A stretch of DNA of 64,000 bases, taken from positions 80,954 through 144,953 of the forward strand of contig JADQAV010000051.1 of assembly GCA_019775845.1 (NCBI GenBank). Direction: 5' to 3'. Shown in pieces: positions 46,900-57,173 of this stretch (positions within the stretch are counted from its first letter, which is position 1; each line of letters opens with the position of its first letter). The position numbers and the translations under genes were made by a program. The notes beneath the pieces are model-generated. The model saw nothing but the letters and a program-made list of their open reading frames with translations. It had not been told where the DNA came from and searched no databases. This DNA is from Myrmaecium sp. VS I D KN 1 (taxonomy: Eukaryota; Ascomycota; Dothideomycetes; Valsariales; Valsariaceae).

Positions 46900-48079
46900 T
46901 GATGAGGTTAGCTACCCACCGAAGGGAGCATTGGTATCGAAGGGTGTGAGTTGCGGGTGCGAGATGGGGCTGGCGGTGGAGCAGGCGGTGATGGTGAAGG
47001 TACTGTGCAGGTGTGTACGTCGTAGGTCAGGTTGACGAACGGTAGGAGGGAGGGAGATTGAGGATGGCAAATGGAAGATGGAGAATGGAAGAGAGAGAGG
47101 AAGAGAGAGAGAGATGTGAGTGTGGAGTCAGGTCTCCCCAGGAATTGTGGATTTTTTCTCCGCACGCACGGGGATGCGGCATAGGTGGTGGGATGGGCGG
47201 GTGGGTGAAGGTACAGCCTGACCCGGGACCAGGACCACCTCTATGGTTCTGCAGGCACCTTCGGTCCTGAGCTCATGGGGGATGCCCGAGCCTGCCGAAG
47301 GACGATCCGTCCGGGGGAGAGTCGGGTTCCCGTCCATGCCATGAACTCGCTGCCCGCCGGCCGCTGCCCGCTATTATTTACCTTAATGCCCGCTTCCTCC
47401 CCCGCCAAGCGCTTCCGCCGCCCCTCGGGGGGAAAGTTTAGGGGACTCCATGCACTCTTGGGGGACTTTTTGGGCGGACTTTTTCGGAGATGTTTGGGGG
47501 ACCTACCTAGTAGTTACCTGAGTTTTGTATATAAAGTCCAGTAGGTGGTATGTACTACCTGCTCTTATAGTACATTCGGTACTGTTTGAAACTATCTAAC
47601 AAAAATACCACATACGTACATGCTGTACTTACATGCTTTGTACTATACACATCGCCGTCTGATATCTACAGCAAGCAGTATAGTACCTTGTACTTCACTT
47701 CGAATGGAGCATTCTGTTATTGTTGGTGCTAGGTACTATGTACGAAACATAAGTTACGCTCCGCCCGTCAGCGTGCCCAGGCCGTCTGTGGTTGGTTGCG
47801 CGCCGAAGCTTGTCGGTTTCGGGCAATGGGCCACTCCTGAACTTCGTATCCACCAAGGACAACCTGGAAGTACGACTTGCAGCGACTTGCCAGTACGACT
47901 GACTATCCGTCCTGCCACCCACCTGTCTTTGGCCGACACCGCCCCCCTCCCCTCCGTCCGCCGCTGGCTCTGCCACTGCTAATTCACTGCTGCCTCTCCC
48001 TTCCTCTGCAGCAGCGGACGACCGATCCTCCACCGTCCTGCATCGCCGTCCTGCATCGCCATCGCCGTCCTCCACCACC
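46900..48079. other. Divergent spacer upstream of MNN9
   Basis: 1.18 kb containing promoters of the 1117-residue protein and MNN9. It is rich in GTAC-type palindromic steps (GTACTTACATG, TAGTACCTTGTAC) around 47500-47750. No gene supported. Confidence 0.5.
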
Positions 48080-49372
48080 ATGCCCGTCCCGCGCTCGCTC
48101 CGACGGACCAACCCGGTCACCATCCTCCTCGCCCTCGTCCTCTGCTTCGGCTTCGCCTTCTTCTTCCTCGGCGGTGGCAGCAGCTCCTCTGGCAGCCATG
48201 TCGGCTCGCAGGGCGCCGCCTCCAACATCCTCTCGCCGCCCTCGCTGCCGTTCCGCAAGGCCAAGTCGCCGAGCGAAGTCAAAGAAGCGCCCCCGGTCGT
48301 GCACTACAAGATGAACAACCTCACCACCTCGAGCGATCCCGTCGGCAACCGGGAGAAGGTCCTCATCCTCACCCCGCTCGCGCGCTTCTACCAGGAATAC
48401 TGGGACAACCTGCTCAAGCTCTCCTACCCCCACGACCTCATCTCCCTCGGCTTCATTACCCCCAGGACCAAGGAAGGCAACGCCGCCACCGCCGCCCTGC
48501 AGGAGCAGATCAAGAAGACCCAATCCGGGCCCCAGAAGCAGCGCTTCGCTAGCATCACCATCCTCCGCCAGGACACCGAGTCCCCCCTCCCGTCCCAGAG
48601 CGAGTCCGAGCGGCACAAGATGGAGAACCAAAAGGCCCGGCGCGCCGCCATGGCCAAGGCCCGCAACTCCCTCCTCTTCACCACCATCGGGCCCATGACC
48701 TCGTGGGTCCTGTGGCTGGACTCCGACATCGTCGAGACGCCCCCGACGCTCATCCAGGACCTCGCCGCCCACAACAAGCCCATCATCGTGCCCAACTGCT
48801 TCCAGCGCTACTACGACGCCGACAAGAAGGCCTGGGCCACCCGGCCGTACGACTACAACTCCTGGATCGACTCGCCCACCGCCCAGGAGCTCGGCAGCAA
48901 GCTCGGCCCCGACGACATTCTCCTCGAGGGCTACGCCGAGATGCCCACGTACCGCTCCCTCATGGCCATGATGGCCGACCCCAACGCCGATCCCCACACC
49001 GAGGTCCAGCTCGACGGCGTCGGCGGCACCGCCCTCCTGGTTAAGGGCGACGTGCACCGCGACGGTGCCATGTTCCCCGCCTTCGCCTTCTACCACCTCA
49101 TCGAGACGGAGGGTTTCGCCAAGATGGCGGCGCGGTTGGGCTGGAAGAGTTGGGGGCTGCCGAATTATTTTGTAGGTTTCTTCCTTTCTTTATCATTGCA
49201 ATTTTTGAGCTCCTCCATGTCTCCCTCGCGGTTCGATTGACTCTTCACTCAATTGGATTGTGAGGTGCCATTGCCGTTTCTCTCTCAACTTTTCCCTCCC
49301 TTCTTCCTTCCATGTCGTAACTTCCGCGTACTGACTCGCGACCATCTGCAGGTATATCATTACAACGAGTGA
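48080..49372 (+). CDS. MNN9: Golgi alpha-1,6-mannosyltransferase Mnn9 (GT62)
   Basis: Two exons, 48080..49171 and 49352..49372, with a 180-bp intron (GTAGGT...CTGCAG), giving 370 residues. A short cytosolic start (MPVPRSLRRTNPVT) is followed by one membrane anchor (ILLALVLCFGFAFFFLGGG), making a type II Golgi protein. The luminal catalytic domain has EKVLILTPLARFYQEYWDNL, the SWVLWLDSDIVETPPTLI segment with a DxD motif at D214/D216, and IIVPNCFQRYYD. VQLDGVGGTALLVKGDVHRDG and FYHLIETEGFAKMAARLGW follow. The family is Anp1/Mnn9/Van1, the mannan polymerase that extends the outer chain of N-glycans; the sequence is closest to Mnn9 in my recollection. The tiny last exon encodes VYHYNE, the conserved family C-terminus. 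Confidence 0.94.
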
Positions 49373-51435
49373 ACAGACGTTCCAACGTACGGCGACGACG
49401 ACGGTAACCCCATGATGAGCAGACGACGGAAAAACAATCAAAATTACACAAATGCAAACATAGATACGGAGCATGCGATTTCTCTGCCACCCTTTTTTCC
49501 TCTTCCTCTCGCCAACAATCCAGTCCGTTTTACTAGAGACCGCCCATCCGTCCATCCACCCAGCTTCTCCTCGCCCATCTTACCTTGCCGGACTGGCGGG
49601 ATTAGGTCCTCGTCCCTTGCAAAGGGTGTCTTCTTCCTCCGCTCTATCTTGATCATGTATTATCTCCTCCGCCTTCGCTTCCCTTGTCGCTACCCTTTTC
49701 CCCCTTTTTTCTCTTATCTTCCTTTTCTTCTTTCTTTCTTTCTTTCTTTCTCTCCTCACGGGTATCTTGTTGAAAAGGAAACGGAGGACGGTAGTGGTTA
49801 AGAGCGGAGTGGAACCAAAAAGAAAAAGACAGGGTGGTTTGGAACGGTGTTTTCTTCTTTCTTTCTTTCCGGTTTTTGACAGGGATCTTAATGCGTAGAC
49901 ATTTTTTATGGCGCCGTGGAGGAGGACGAGGGAAGAGGGAGAGGGAGAGTGAAATGGAGACAAGACCGGAGAGGTGGTATGCTGTGAGGTGATAATGGCA
50001 TCTTATCGCCGCGTGTGCACCTTCAAGTTCTCTTTACTTCTTTCTCCTCTCTATCTCTTTCTCTTCCCCGCTCTTATATTTTCTTTCCTTTTACTGTGCT
50101 GAACGATCTATATTTCCTTTTCTTTTTTTAATTTCCTTCGTGTCCTTATGGCGAGGTTCTTAGACGGTGGTAGAGGAAGACAAAGAAGAAGCAGAGAAAA
50201 TGGAGAAGCGGCATGACAGAGACAGAGATAGAAGACGCAAAGACCGTACGAAGTAGACAGCGAGGAAATCTTTCCGACGATCAACGAAGTCCACTCCGCC
50301 AACTCTGTCCGTTGCGCTCCCAACTTCAACTCCGAACCGGTCGTCGTGCTTCCGCCGTCCCGCCCTGCTCCTGCCCCAGCTCCTACTCCTACTCCTCCTG
50401 GGACCCAGCGCAGCCCTCCGACCACTCCGACGCCGCCTCCGACGACCCGGAGCGGCACTCCACGCACGGATCCTTTACGGAGGGGCGCTCCGGCGAGACC
50501 GAGACTACCTGATAGGTGAGGTAGGGTAGGTAGGGTAGAGCAGCCCCCGCCTCTGCCTGAGGTAGGTAGGTACCTAGAGGGGCACTCTGAGCTTTATACT
50601 TACCTGATCTTCACTCCTACACCTATAGCTGCTTCGATACTTACCTGCTCAGCTCTAAGGTAGCTTCTACGCCTGCTCAGCTCTAAGGTAGCTTCTACAT
50701 CTGCTCCCATACCTGCTCCCATACCGGCTCTCCTCTATATACCTGCTCCTACACCTACCTGCTTCTACACCTGCTCCTACACCTGCTCTCCTACACCTTG
50801 CTCCTATACCTGCTCAGCTCTAGCTTCTACACCTGCTCTCCTACACCTGCTCTCCTACACCTGCTCTCCTACACCTGCTCTCCTACGCCTGCTTCTACAC
50901 CTGCGACTACACCTGCGACTACACCTGCCCCATTTTCTATACCTGCTCCAGCTACTACATTACATACACCTGCCTCTCCACCCGCCCCAGCTCCTCCTAC
51001 ACCCGCGGCGACGGCAATGGGAGTCATAACAGTCCGGAGTGACTCGATGCATGCATGCACGTTTATATTCCAATGTGAAGAACGGCGGCGGGATCCGCAT
51101 ATGTGGCATCGTTGCACAGGGTAGCCCGGTTCGGCTCTCGAGCAGCTCAATCGGTGAAGGAACCAGGCGATGCGGTTTCCACCAACGACAGTGAAGGATG
51201 AGGAGGGATCTGTGTTTCCAGCCAGCAAGAACCGCTTTTCGATCTACAGAGATACGAGCATATGTACAGCACATACATATCTACATCTACCACCCCTTCC
51301 TCTCGCCAGAAAAAGCGAAAAAAAAAAAAAAAAAGGGAATCCCACAGATCCGAACGCACAATCGCCCAACATGCGAAGATGTATTAAAGAGAGCAAGAAA
51401 ACCCAGGCCCATCGCAACACACACATACACACAAC
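49373..51435. other. Spacer with minisatellite, 2.1 kb
   Basis: Between the MNN9 stop and the ERV41 stop. It has a TTTC tract near 49728..49751, pyrimidine-rich sequence and a CTCCTACACCTG-type minisatellite at 50630..50990. An open frame at 50213..50512 lacks recognisable features. No supported gene. Confidence 0.5.
50630..50990. repeat. Degenerate CTCCTACACCTGCT minisatellite
   Basis: Twenty or more imperfect copies of a 10-14-bp unit built on CTACACCTGCT. The block from about 50825 to 50884 has the most regular 14-bp periodicity. Confidence 0.85.
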
Positions 51436-52752
51436 TTACTCCTTCTCCCCCACAACCCCCTTATCCAGCAATCCCTCCCCAACACGCGCCCTCCTCCTGC
51501 GGCCCCAAACATCCACCGCCCACTCCCCCAGCTGCGTGCACCAGCCGCCGGCAACCATGACACCCGCCACCACATTAACGAGACGAGCAAGGTAGGCGAG
51601 GAAGCTGGGGCGCTCCTCGACCACGGTAAGGGTGATGGGTTCGATATCGAACTTGACGAAGAGGCCGGGGACCTGATTTTCGGGGACGGGTCGCTCCTGG
51701 CTCGTGGCGCTGTACTGGTTGGTGAGGATGGTGTTGCTGGAGGCGAGCAGGCGCTGGTGGCTGGCGGGGGCGAGGGCGTCGGTGGAGGAGGCGGCGTCGA
51801 GGGCGGCGAGGGCGGCGGGCGACTCGGTGTAGATGGTGGGCACGATGGAGAGGTAGTATTGGAATTTGTAGAAGTGGTGGGGGGTCGTGGCGAAGGTGTT
51901 GTCGAGCGGGTTGGTGAGGGAGGGGTAGTAGGGGCCGAAGGAGAGCTCGTTGATGATGTGGGAGAAGTTGAAGGCTGAGTGGTTATGTCCCGGAGCTGGT
52001 TAGCCACAGTGGGTGACCACGCACCACGATAGAGAGGCACTTACAGTTATGGTCCAGATGCTCTCCAAACTCCATGTACCCGTGTCCGCGGGCGGTGATG
52101 TGCAAATCGCCCTGGACCTTATTCCCCTCCAAGCTCCCATAGATCCGACACGCATCCGGCACGCCCCGAATGCGCGGCGCCTTCGGAAAGCGCTTCTTCC
52201 CCTTCTTCGCCCCCAAAAAATCATGCACATCCTCCTCCACGCCCATGCCCCACATGACCTCATCACGCTGGCGAAGCGCCTCACGACCCCCCGTCTTGCC
52301 GGGCAACCAGCTCGCCCAGTTCGTGCCATCCTTGCGGAGCTTGTCACCCGCCAAGACGCGGTCGCCGGAGGCGTCCTGGAGGTTGACGTGCAGGTCCTTG
52401 CAGGTCATCGCCACGACGACGTCGACGTTGATCTGCATGTCGGAGCTGACGGCCTTCTCGACGCTGAAGGTGTGCGTGGTGGTGCCGCGCCACCACCGGG
52501 CCGTCTCCGTCACGCTGAGCCAGGCGCTCAGGACGAGGACCAGCAGCGTCCAGGCCGCGCCCGTCCGCGTCGCGGTTTGGTAGGTCGGTTTTGTTTTGGC
52601 TGGGTGGTCGGCAGCGTCAGTAGGTGTGCGCCTAGGGGGAGAGAGATGGCGTGGGCGGGAGACTCACGGAATGCGTCGAAAGCTTTGAGACCGCTGTTGC
52701 TGGGGCCGAAATCTTCTTCCGATAGCCCTTGCGGGCTCGAGTAGCCGTTCAT
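51436..52752 (-). CDS. ERV41: ER-Golgi vesicle protein Erv41 (ERGIC2)
   Basis: Three exons: 52668..52752, 52045..52599 and 51436..51974, giving 392 residues. The N-terminus is cytosolic, then KPTYQTATRTGAAWTLLVLV begins membrane segment 1. The luminal domain opens ARWWRGTTTHTFSVEKAV and carries MQINVDVVVAMTCKDLHVN, CRIYGSLEGNKVQGDLHIT and SFNFSHIINELSFGPYYPS. PGLFVKFDIEPITLTVVEER then leads into membrane segment 2 and a short basic tail. This is the Erv41/Erv46 family layout. The complex cycles in COPI and COPII vesicles and retrieves escaped ER-resident proteins. It lacks the Cys-rich insert expected in Erv46, so Erv41 is the better name. Length is close to the family. Confidence 0.93.
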
Positions 52753-53567
52753 GGTCGGTGTGCTGCGAGGGTGGAGGTAGAGTGTAGGTCGCCGAAGAGC
52801 TCAGGACGAAGCTCCTTTGCTCTAGGTAGAAGAGTGCGAAACGAGGGAAAGGGTCTCGGGAGCGCTGCGCCGGGCCGCGGAGAAAGAGGAGGTGAAGGAG
52901 TGGAAGAGACCTGTGATTGATACAATCGCTATTCAGGCTTGTGAAGAAAGACAATCGCGAGACATCGCAAAAGAAAGAGAAGTGGAGAGGAGAGAGAAGA
53001 GGGATGATGATGGGTGGTTGAAAGAGGCCACCTCAGCCTCGGGCACACACCCTGGCTGGTTGAACCCCTTGTTCGCCGGCGGTTCCCGCGTCGCTTGCGG
53101 CGAACTCGGCGGTTTCGGAGATGGAGCAGTTCACAAATACCCGGACACCAAGGCGTCCTGCATCCAGAGACAACTTCTTCACTCCGTCTAATACGCTTCG
53201 ATGAGCGTGAGGGGACAGAACTTTAGCAACTTCTGACTACCCAGACAACGAGCGCTACAACATAACTCCTCACATCTATCCTTCCGGTTCTTCTATCGTA
53301 TGAGAGTCACTCATTGTTACATTCACACGGCTCCGGACGCGCTCTCTCTGAGGATCAATTGACTGTCAAGCAAGACTTGTTTCATTCCTATTTCCTTATA
53401 TGATTCCTTTGACCATCAGTTCAATTCCTAGTAATTTATCCCGATTAACTCCCAAAAACCGTATCATACATATCATTAACTTCATAACTCTCGCCTTCCT
53501 GGGGAGACTTTTGCGTTTCCCCCCGTCTGTTGCATTTCCTTCATCCACCCATCAATCCTCCTCCCCC
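52753..53567. other. Spacer upstream of ERV41
   Basis: 815 bp; promoter of ERV41 on the left and 3' flank of the next gene on the right. No gene or repeat stands out. Confidence 0.5.
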
Positions 53568-54292
53568 TCACGCACTCGTCTCACCCAACTGATCAAACTT
53601 CCCCTCCTCCGAAAACCCACTCACACCCCGATCCCTCGAATTCCCCGCATCCAACACGCTCTCCTGGTTCCTCGCCGCAAACTGCTGCTCCGCCAGCCGG
53701 CCCGGATCCTTCTTACCCCCAATATCCCCGCTGAAGCTCGCGTTCGGCGCATCCGTGCTAAACCCGCCTTCCTTCAGATTCTTCCCCTTCACCTTCAAAT
53801 CCTCCTCCGTCTTCGGGCTGACGACGTACGTCGGCGCCGCGCCCGCGTTCGACCCGCCACCGGAAAGAGTGTTATACACGCCCTTCCCGTCGCCGTGCGA
53901 CGTCGCAGAGGCGACGTACGTCGGGCCGCGGCCGGGGGCGCTGGTGTCATCCAGCACGTTGCCCGGCTGCTCCCCGCTACCACGGGCCTCCGCGTTCGGG
54001 GCGGCGGCGAGCGTCGTCGCGCCCGAGGTGTCGGTGTTGTTGGTCGTGGTGCCCTGGGCGGTTTGGCCGGTGTAGCCGGCGCCCGGGTTGCCGGCGGCGA
54101 AGGAGCCGCCCTGCCGGAGGGAGTCGGCGGCCAGCGAGTCGGCGACGGTGGTGCCGGGCCCTTCGTGGATGGGGTTACGGGTGGCTTCGGGGTCGTTGGT
54201 CACCTGTTGCGAGGAATGCGGTGTTAGAGGCTTGATGTTGGGGGGAGGTGGGCGCAGGTGCAGGTGCATACCTTGGTGCCGTGGGAAGACAT
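53568..54292 (-). CDS. Hydrophilic fungal stress-type protein (218 aa)
   Basis: Two exons, 54272..54292 (MSSHGTK) and 53568..54203, with a 68-bp intron (GTATGC...CAACAG), giving 218 residues. The protein begins VTNDPEATRNPIHEGPGTTVADSL and continues with a Gly/Ser/Thr/Asn-rich body and several charged blocks (KTEEDLKVKGKNLKEGGFS). I have seen this N-terminal block in short Pezizomycotina proteins of unknown function. No membrane segment, signal peptide or catalytic motif is visible; it is probably disordered. A protective role under stress is inferred from composition. The next upstream gene on the same strand encodes another hydrophilic protein. An ACGTCAT site lies at 54834..54840, about 540 bp upstream. 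Confidence 0.75.
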
Positions 54293-55368
54293 GTTTGAAC
54301 GTGTGAATTCGCGGATTGAAGATGTGGTAGATTCAGTTGGTAGGCGGAATATGCGTTATACAGGTAACAGGTGAATTAATCTCGTCGATATGTTTGAGCG
54401 TGGTTGTAGTAAGTATCAGTGACGAAGAGTAGCAGCAGCAGGTGCCTATATAAATAAGCCACCTCCAATGTCGACATGGGCATGACACAAGGATGGCCTC
54501 AATGGCACGATGATCGGATGCCTGAACAGGGCAACGTCCTGCCCCGCGCATGATGTAATCCCGGTTACATGTCTCCTGCCAGTCCATCTCAGTGAGCCTG
54601 GGCAGATACGGCAGATAGGTAATAAGCGGGATGATGTCAACGCAACTCACAGTAGTAACTACAGGAGACGACGAGGTTGGATGAATGCACTCGAGTGATC
54701 GAGTCAATTCGAGAGCAAGGAAGTGATAATATTGTGAATGGTACACCGTATCTAGCTTTCTCGCTGCCTAAGGACTTCAATGTGACAATCCCATCCCCGA
54801 CCGCTGGACTTTCCCATCTTTCGGTTGTCGGCAACGTCATATCCCCACCCCCCCACCTCCTGTCTGTGCTCCCCCGCTGCAGTTATCCGTCGACATTCAT
54901 GCCCGTTGTCCGTTCACATACTTTTCGACAACACTTGTACCTTACGACCTTCAAAGTGCAGATGTACGTGCTACGGGTCAATTTGGTTAGTTGAGAGTGG
55001 GATGCTGCTTCGAAAGAGGTCGCTTCCTACAGTGAGTGATGCCATAGTTACGAAATCATCTCAACACAGCTCTCACACTCATTCAAAGTGTTTGTGGAAA
55101 GCCAGCGACGTATTGGTTGGGTACTACAACATGGACAGATTGCTACAGTTCGCATGTAACACACGATTTGATTTCCATCATCACATTTCCCATTCATCCA
55201 ATAATCATTACAATTCACACTCTCATTTCGTACAGATCATACTCATAATAAAAACGCTAAACACAATCCATCCCATCAAACCCTCATACTCCACCCATCA
55301 AAAGCGACTCCCTCAAACAAGACAACCTCACCCCCTCAAACTCTCCCCCATCCTCCCCATCCATCCCT
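54293..55368. other. Spacer between the two hydrophilic-protein genes
   Basis: 1.08 kb, holding the promoter of the 218-residue protein and the 3' flank of the 94-residue protein. ACGTCAT at 54834..54840. No supported gene. Confidence 0.5.
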
Positions 55369-55653
55369 TCACTTCGTCGTCGGCGCCGTCCCCTCCTTCC
55401 CCCTCTTCTCCCTCGTGACCGCATCATCGGGGACGGCATCCAAGTTATCCTTCGCCTGGCGTCCCACATCGCCCGCCGCGATCGTCTCGGCGGTCTGGGG
55501 GTCGCGCAGCGCGTCGACGTCGCCGACGCGGCCGGAGCCCACGTTCACCGTGCGCGCGTCGGCCGATTGCCAGTCCGAGGCCGTGGGTGGCTGCTCCGGG
55601 AGGGGCAGGTTGGATTGGCGTTCGTTGATGAGTTGTTGTTTGTTGGTGGACAT
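55369..55653 (-). CDS. Small hydrophilic fungal protein (94 aa)
   Basis: Single exon of 94 residues. It starts MSTNKQQLINERQSNLPLPE, then QPPTASDWQSADARTVNVGS, and ends with a Lys/Glu-rich tail. The N-terminal block recalls short conserved ascomycete proteins with no assigned function. There is no signal peptide or membrane segment, and it is highly charged. It lies on the same strand as, and 1.08 kb upstream of, the 218-residue hydrophilic protein. A perfect TGACGTCA lies about 260 bp upstream of its ATG. A 3' intron extending the protein cannot be excluded but is not needed. Confidence 0.7.
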   Translation of the reverse strand: MSTNKQQLINERQSNLPLPEQPPTASDWQSADARTVNVGSGRVGDVDALRDPQTAETIAAGDVGRQAKDNLDAVPDDAVTREKRGKEGTAPTTK

Positions 55654-55911
55654 GGTGGCTGTTATTTGTGGTGGGTTTGTGGTGGACTGGGGGGTGTGTT
55701 AGTTGCGGGAGTTGGGGGAGATTGATGGAAGAGCAGAGGGCAACTCACATTCGGTTCCTAAGCGTACGGGTATATGTATACCGTAGAGCGTATTCGTGAA
55801 CGTGTATTTGATGATGAACAACAAGAGTACCCAATCCCAAGGAGGCACATCTGCTTTATACCTATCGATCATACCTACATACTTCCCTCATCACATCATT
55901 CCCCGTAGCCG

Positions 55912-55919
55912 TGACGTCA
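55912..55919. promoter_or_regulatory. CRE palindrome TGACGTCA
   Basis: Perfect octamer followed by CGTCA, about 260 bp upstream of the start of the 94-residue hydrophilic protein. It is the binding site of ATF/CREB bZIP factors in other organisms; binding here is inferred. Confidence 0.55.
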
Positions 55920-56349
55920 CGTCAATCCCATCCACCATCGCTCCCATCGCTCCATCGCTCCACCCCAGCCTCGCCTCGCCTCGCCCCGACCGACCCCACA
56001 TTCCCAAAAGAGAGGGGAAGGGGGAGGGGAGCACACCTCAGACCGACGTCAGGCTGACCCACACCCACACCTTCCTCTCTCTCCATCGAAAACGGGAAAC
56101 CGATCGAAGAGATGGCCCCTTTAGCATGCATCAGACGGACGAGGAAGAATGGAAAAGAGAACATGAAAACCTCACCATCCTCAAAAGGCCAGCACAATGA
56201 CTGCAGCTATAAATCTACATATTCCGTAGCGTGCGATAGGTAGGTACAGGATAAACAAAAACACTACCTTATATAAGATCACACCCAGCCCACCACGCCC
56301 ACTTACCCATCGTCCCTTGTCTTCTCGTTGATTCAACGGCACACCATTA

Positions 56350-56618
56350 ACGTGTTTCCTTAGGATATCTGACTCGGGGGGCTTTTGCTAGCGGCTTGGA
56401 AAGAAATATAAGTTACTAGCGAAGTGGACTCTCTAGTAATTCCTAGACGCTATTTAGATAATACTAACCATCAATACTTCTACTATATAATAACCTTGTA
56501 TCGTATAGAAAGTAATAAGTGGCGGCCGATACGCCATCTGGAAGCTCCTAAGCCCCTGTAAGCTAGCCCCCGCTAACTAGCAAAAGTCCTTTGAGTCGGA
56601 TTTCCCAAGGAAACACGT
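56350..56618. mobile_element. MITE-like element with 42-bp terminal inverted repeats
   Basis: The left end (56350..56391, starting ACGTGTTTCCTT, ending TTTTGCTAG) and the reverse complement of the right end (56577..56618) match at 35 of 42 positions without gaps. Most differences are transitions. TA directly flanks each end (56348-56349 and 56619-56620), the target site duplicated by Tc1/mariner-type transposases. The 269-bp element has no coding capacity and an AT-rich centre, as expected for a non-autonomous element. No transposase gene lies in the window. Confidence 0.75.
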
Positions 56619-57173
56619 TACAGAGGGCAACGGAAGAAAAGGAAAGGGGGGAGAGGATATGAAGGGTATAAGGGTATAAACGTTTGAATTTATATATATA
56701 TCTCGCCTCACATCACCTATCTACCACTTGGTACTTATGGCCTTAATCAATAAACACTACAGTCCTAAACCCAGCTATTCAAACCGGTAGAGTATGATAC
56801 GGCTGTCTCTCCCTCCCTCCATCCCTCGTTTCCTCACATCCTCTACTCGCAACCCCTCACATACAGTACTTTATTCTTCGCACACCGCTTCCGCTCGGCT
56901 CCCAATCCACATCCTTGATGGGAGAACATGTAAAAAGTATGGAAGAAAGAGAGACGAAAGAAGAAGAGGAGACGATTACCGATCCATGTCAAACGCCATC
57001 GCCAAAAGCTGAAAGGCTGAAAAGCTGAAAGGCTTAAATAGGAGGAACTCGCTAAGAGGGAATAAAAAAAGAGAAGAAAAGCTGAACGCTAGCAATCACA
57101 GAAGAAAAGAAGAAGCTGAACCATAAAAAAAAAAAAAAGACAAAAAGCATCAAAGGCACGTAGCCAGATGCAA

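Larger units (their letters stand above)
55654..57173. other. Spacer holding a CRE site and a MITE, 1.5 kb
   Basis: Promoter of the 94-residue protein on the left (TGACGTCA at 55912), the MITE-like element at 56350..56618 in the middle and AT-rich 3' flank of the next gene on the right. No supported gene. Confidence 0.6.

Noticed and set aside
47984-49096. 370-codon minus-strand frame
   Set aside because: Antisense to MNN9, which has clear catalytic motifs and splice sites. The antisense product is Gly/Val/Glu-rich without features.
50213-50512. 99-codon plus-strand ORF, and a second frame starting after GATAG at about 50236
   Set aside because: Some protein-like composition, but no polypyrimidine acceptor, no upstream exon and no recognisable family.
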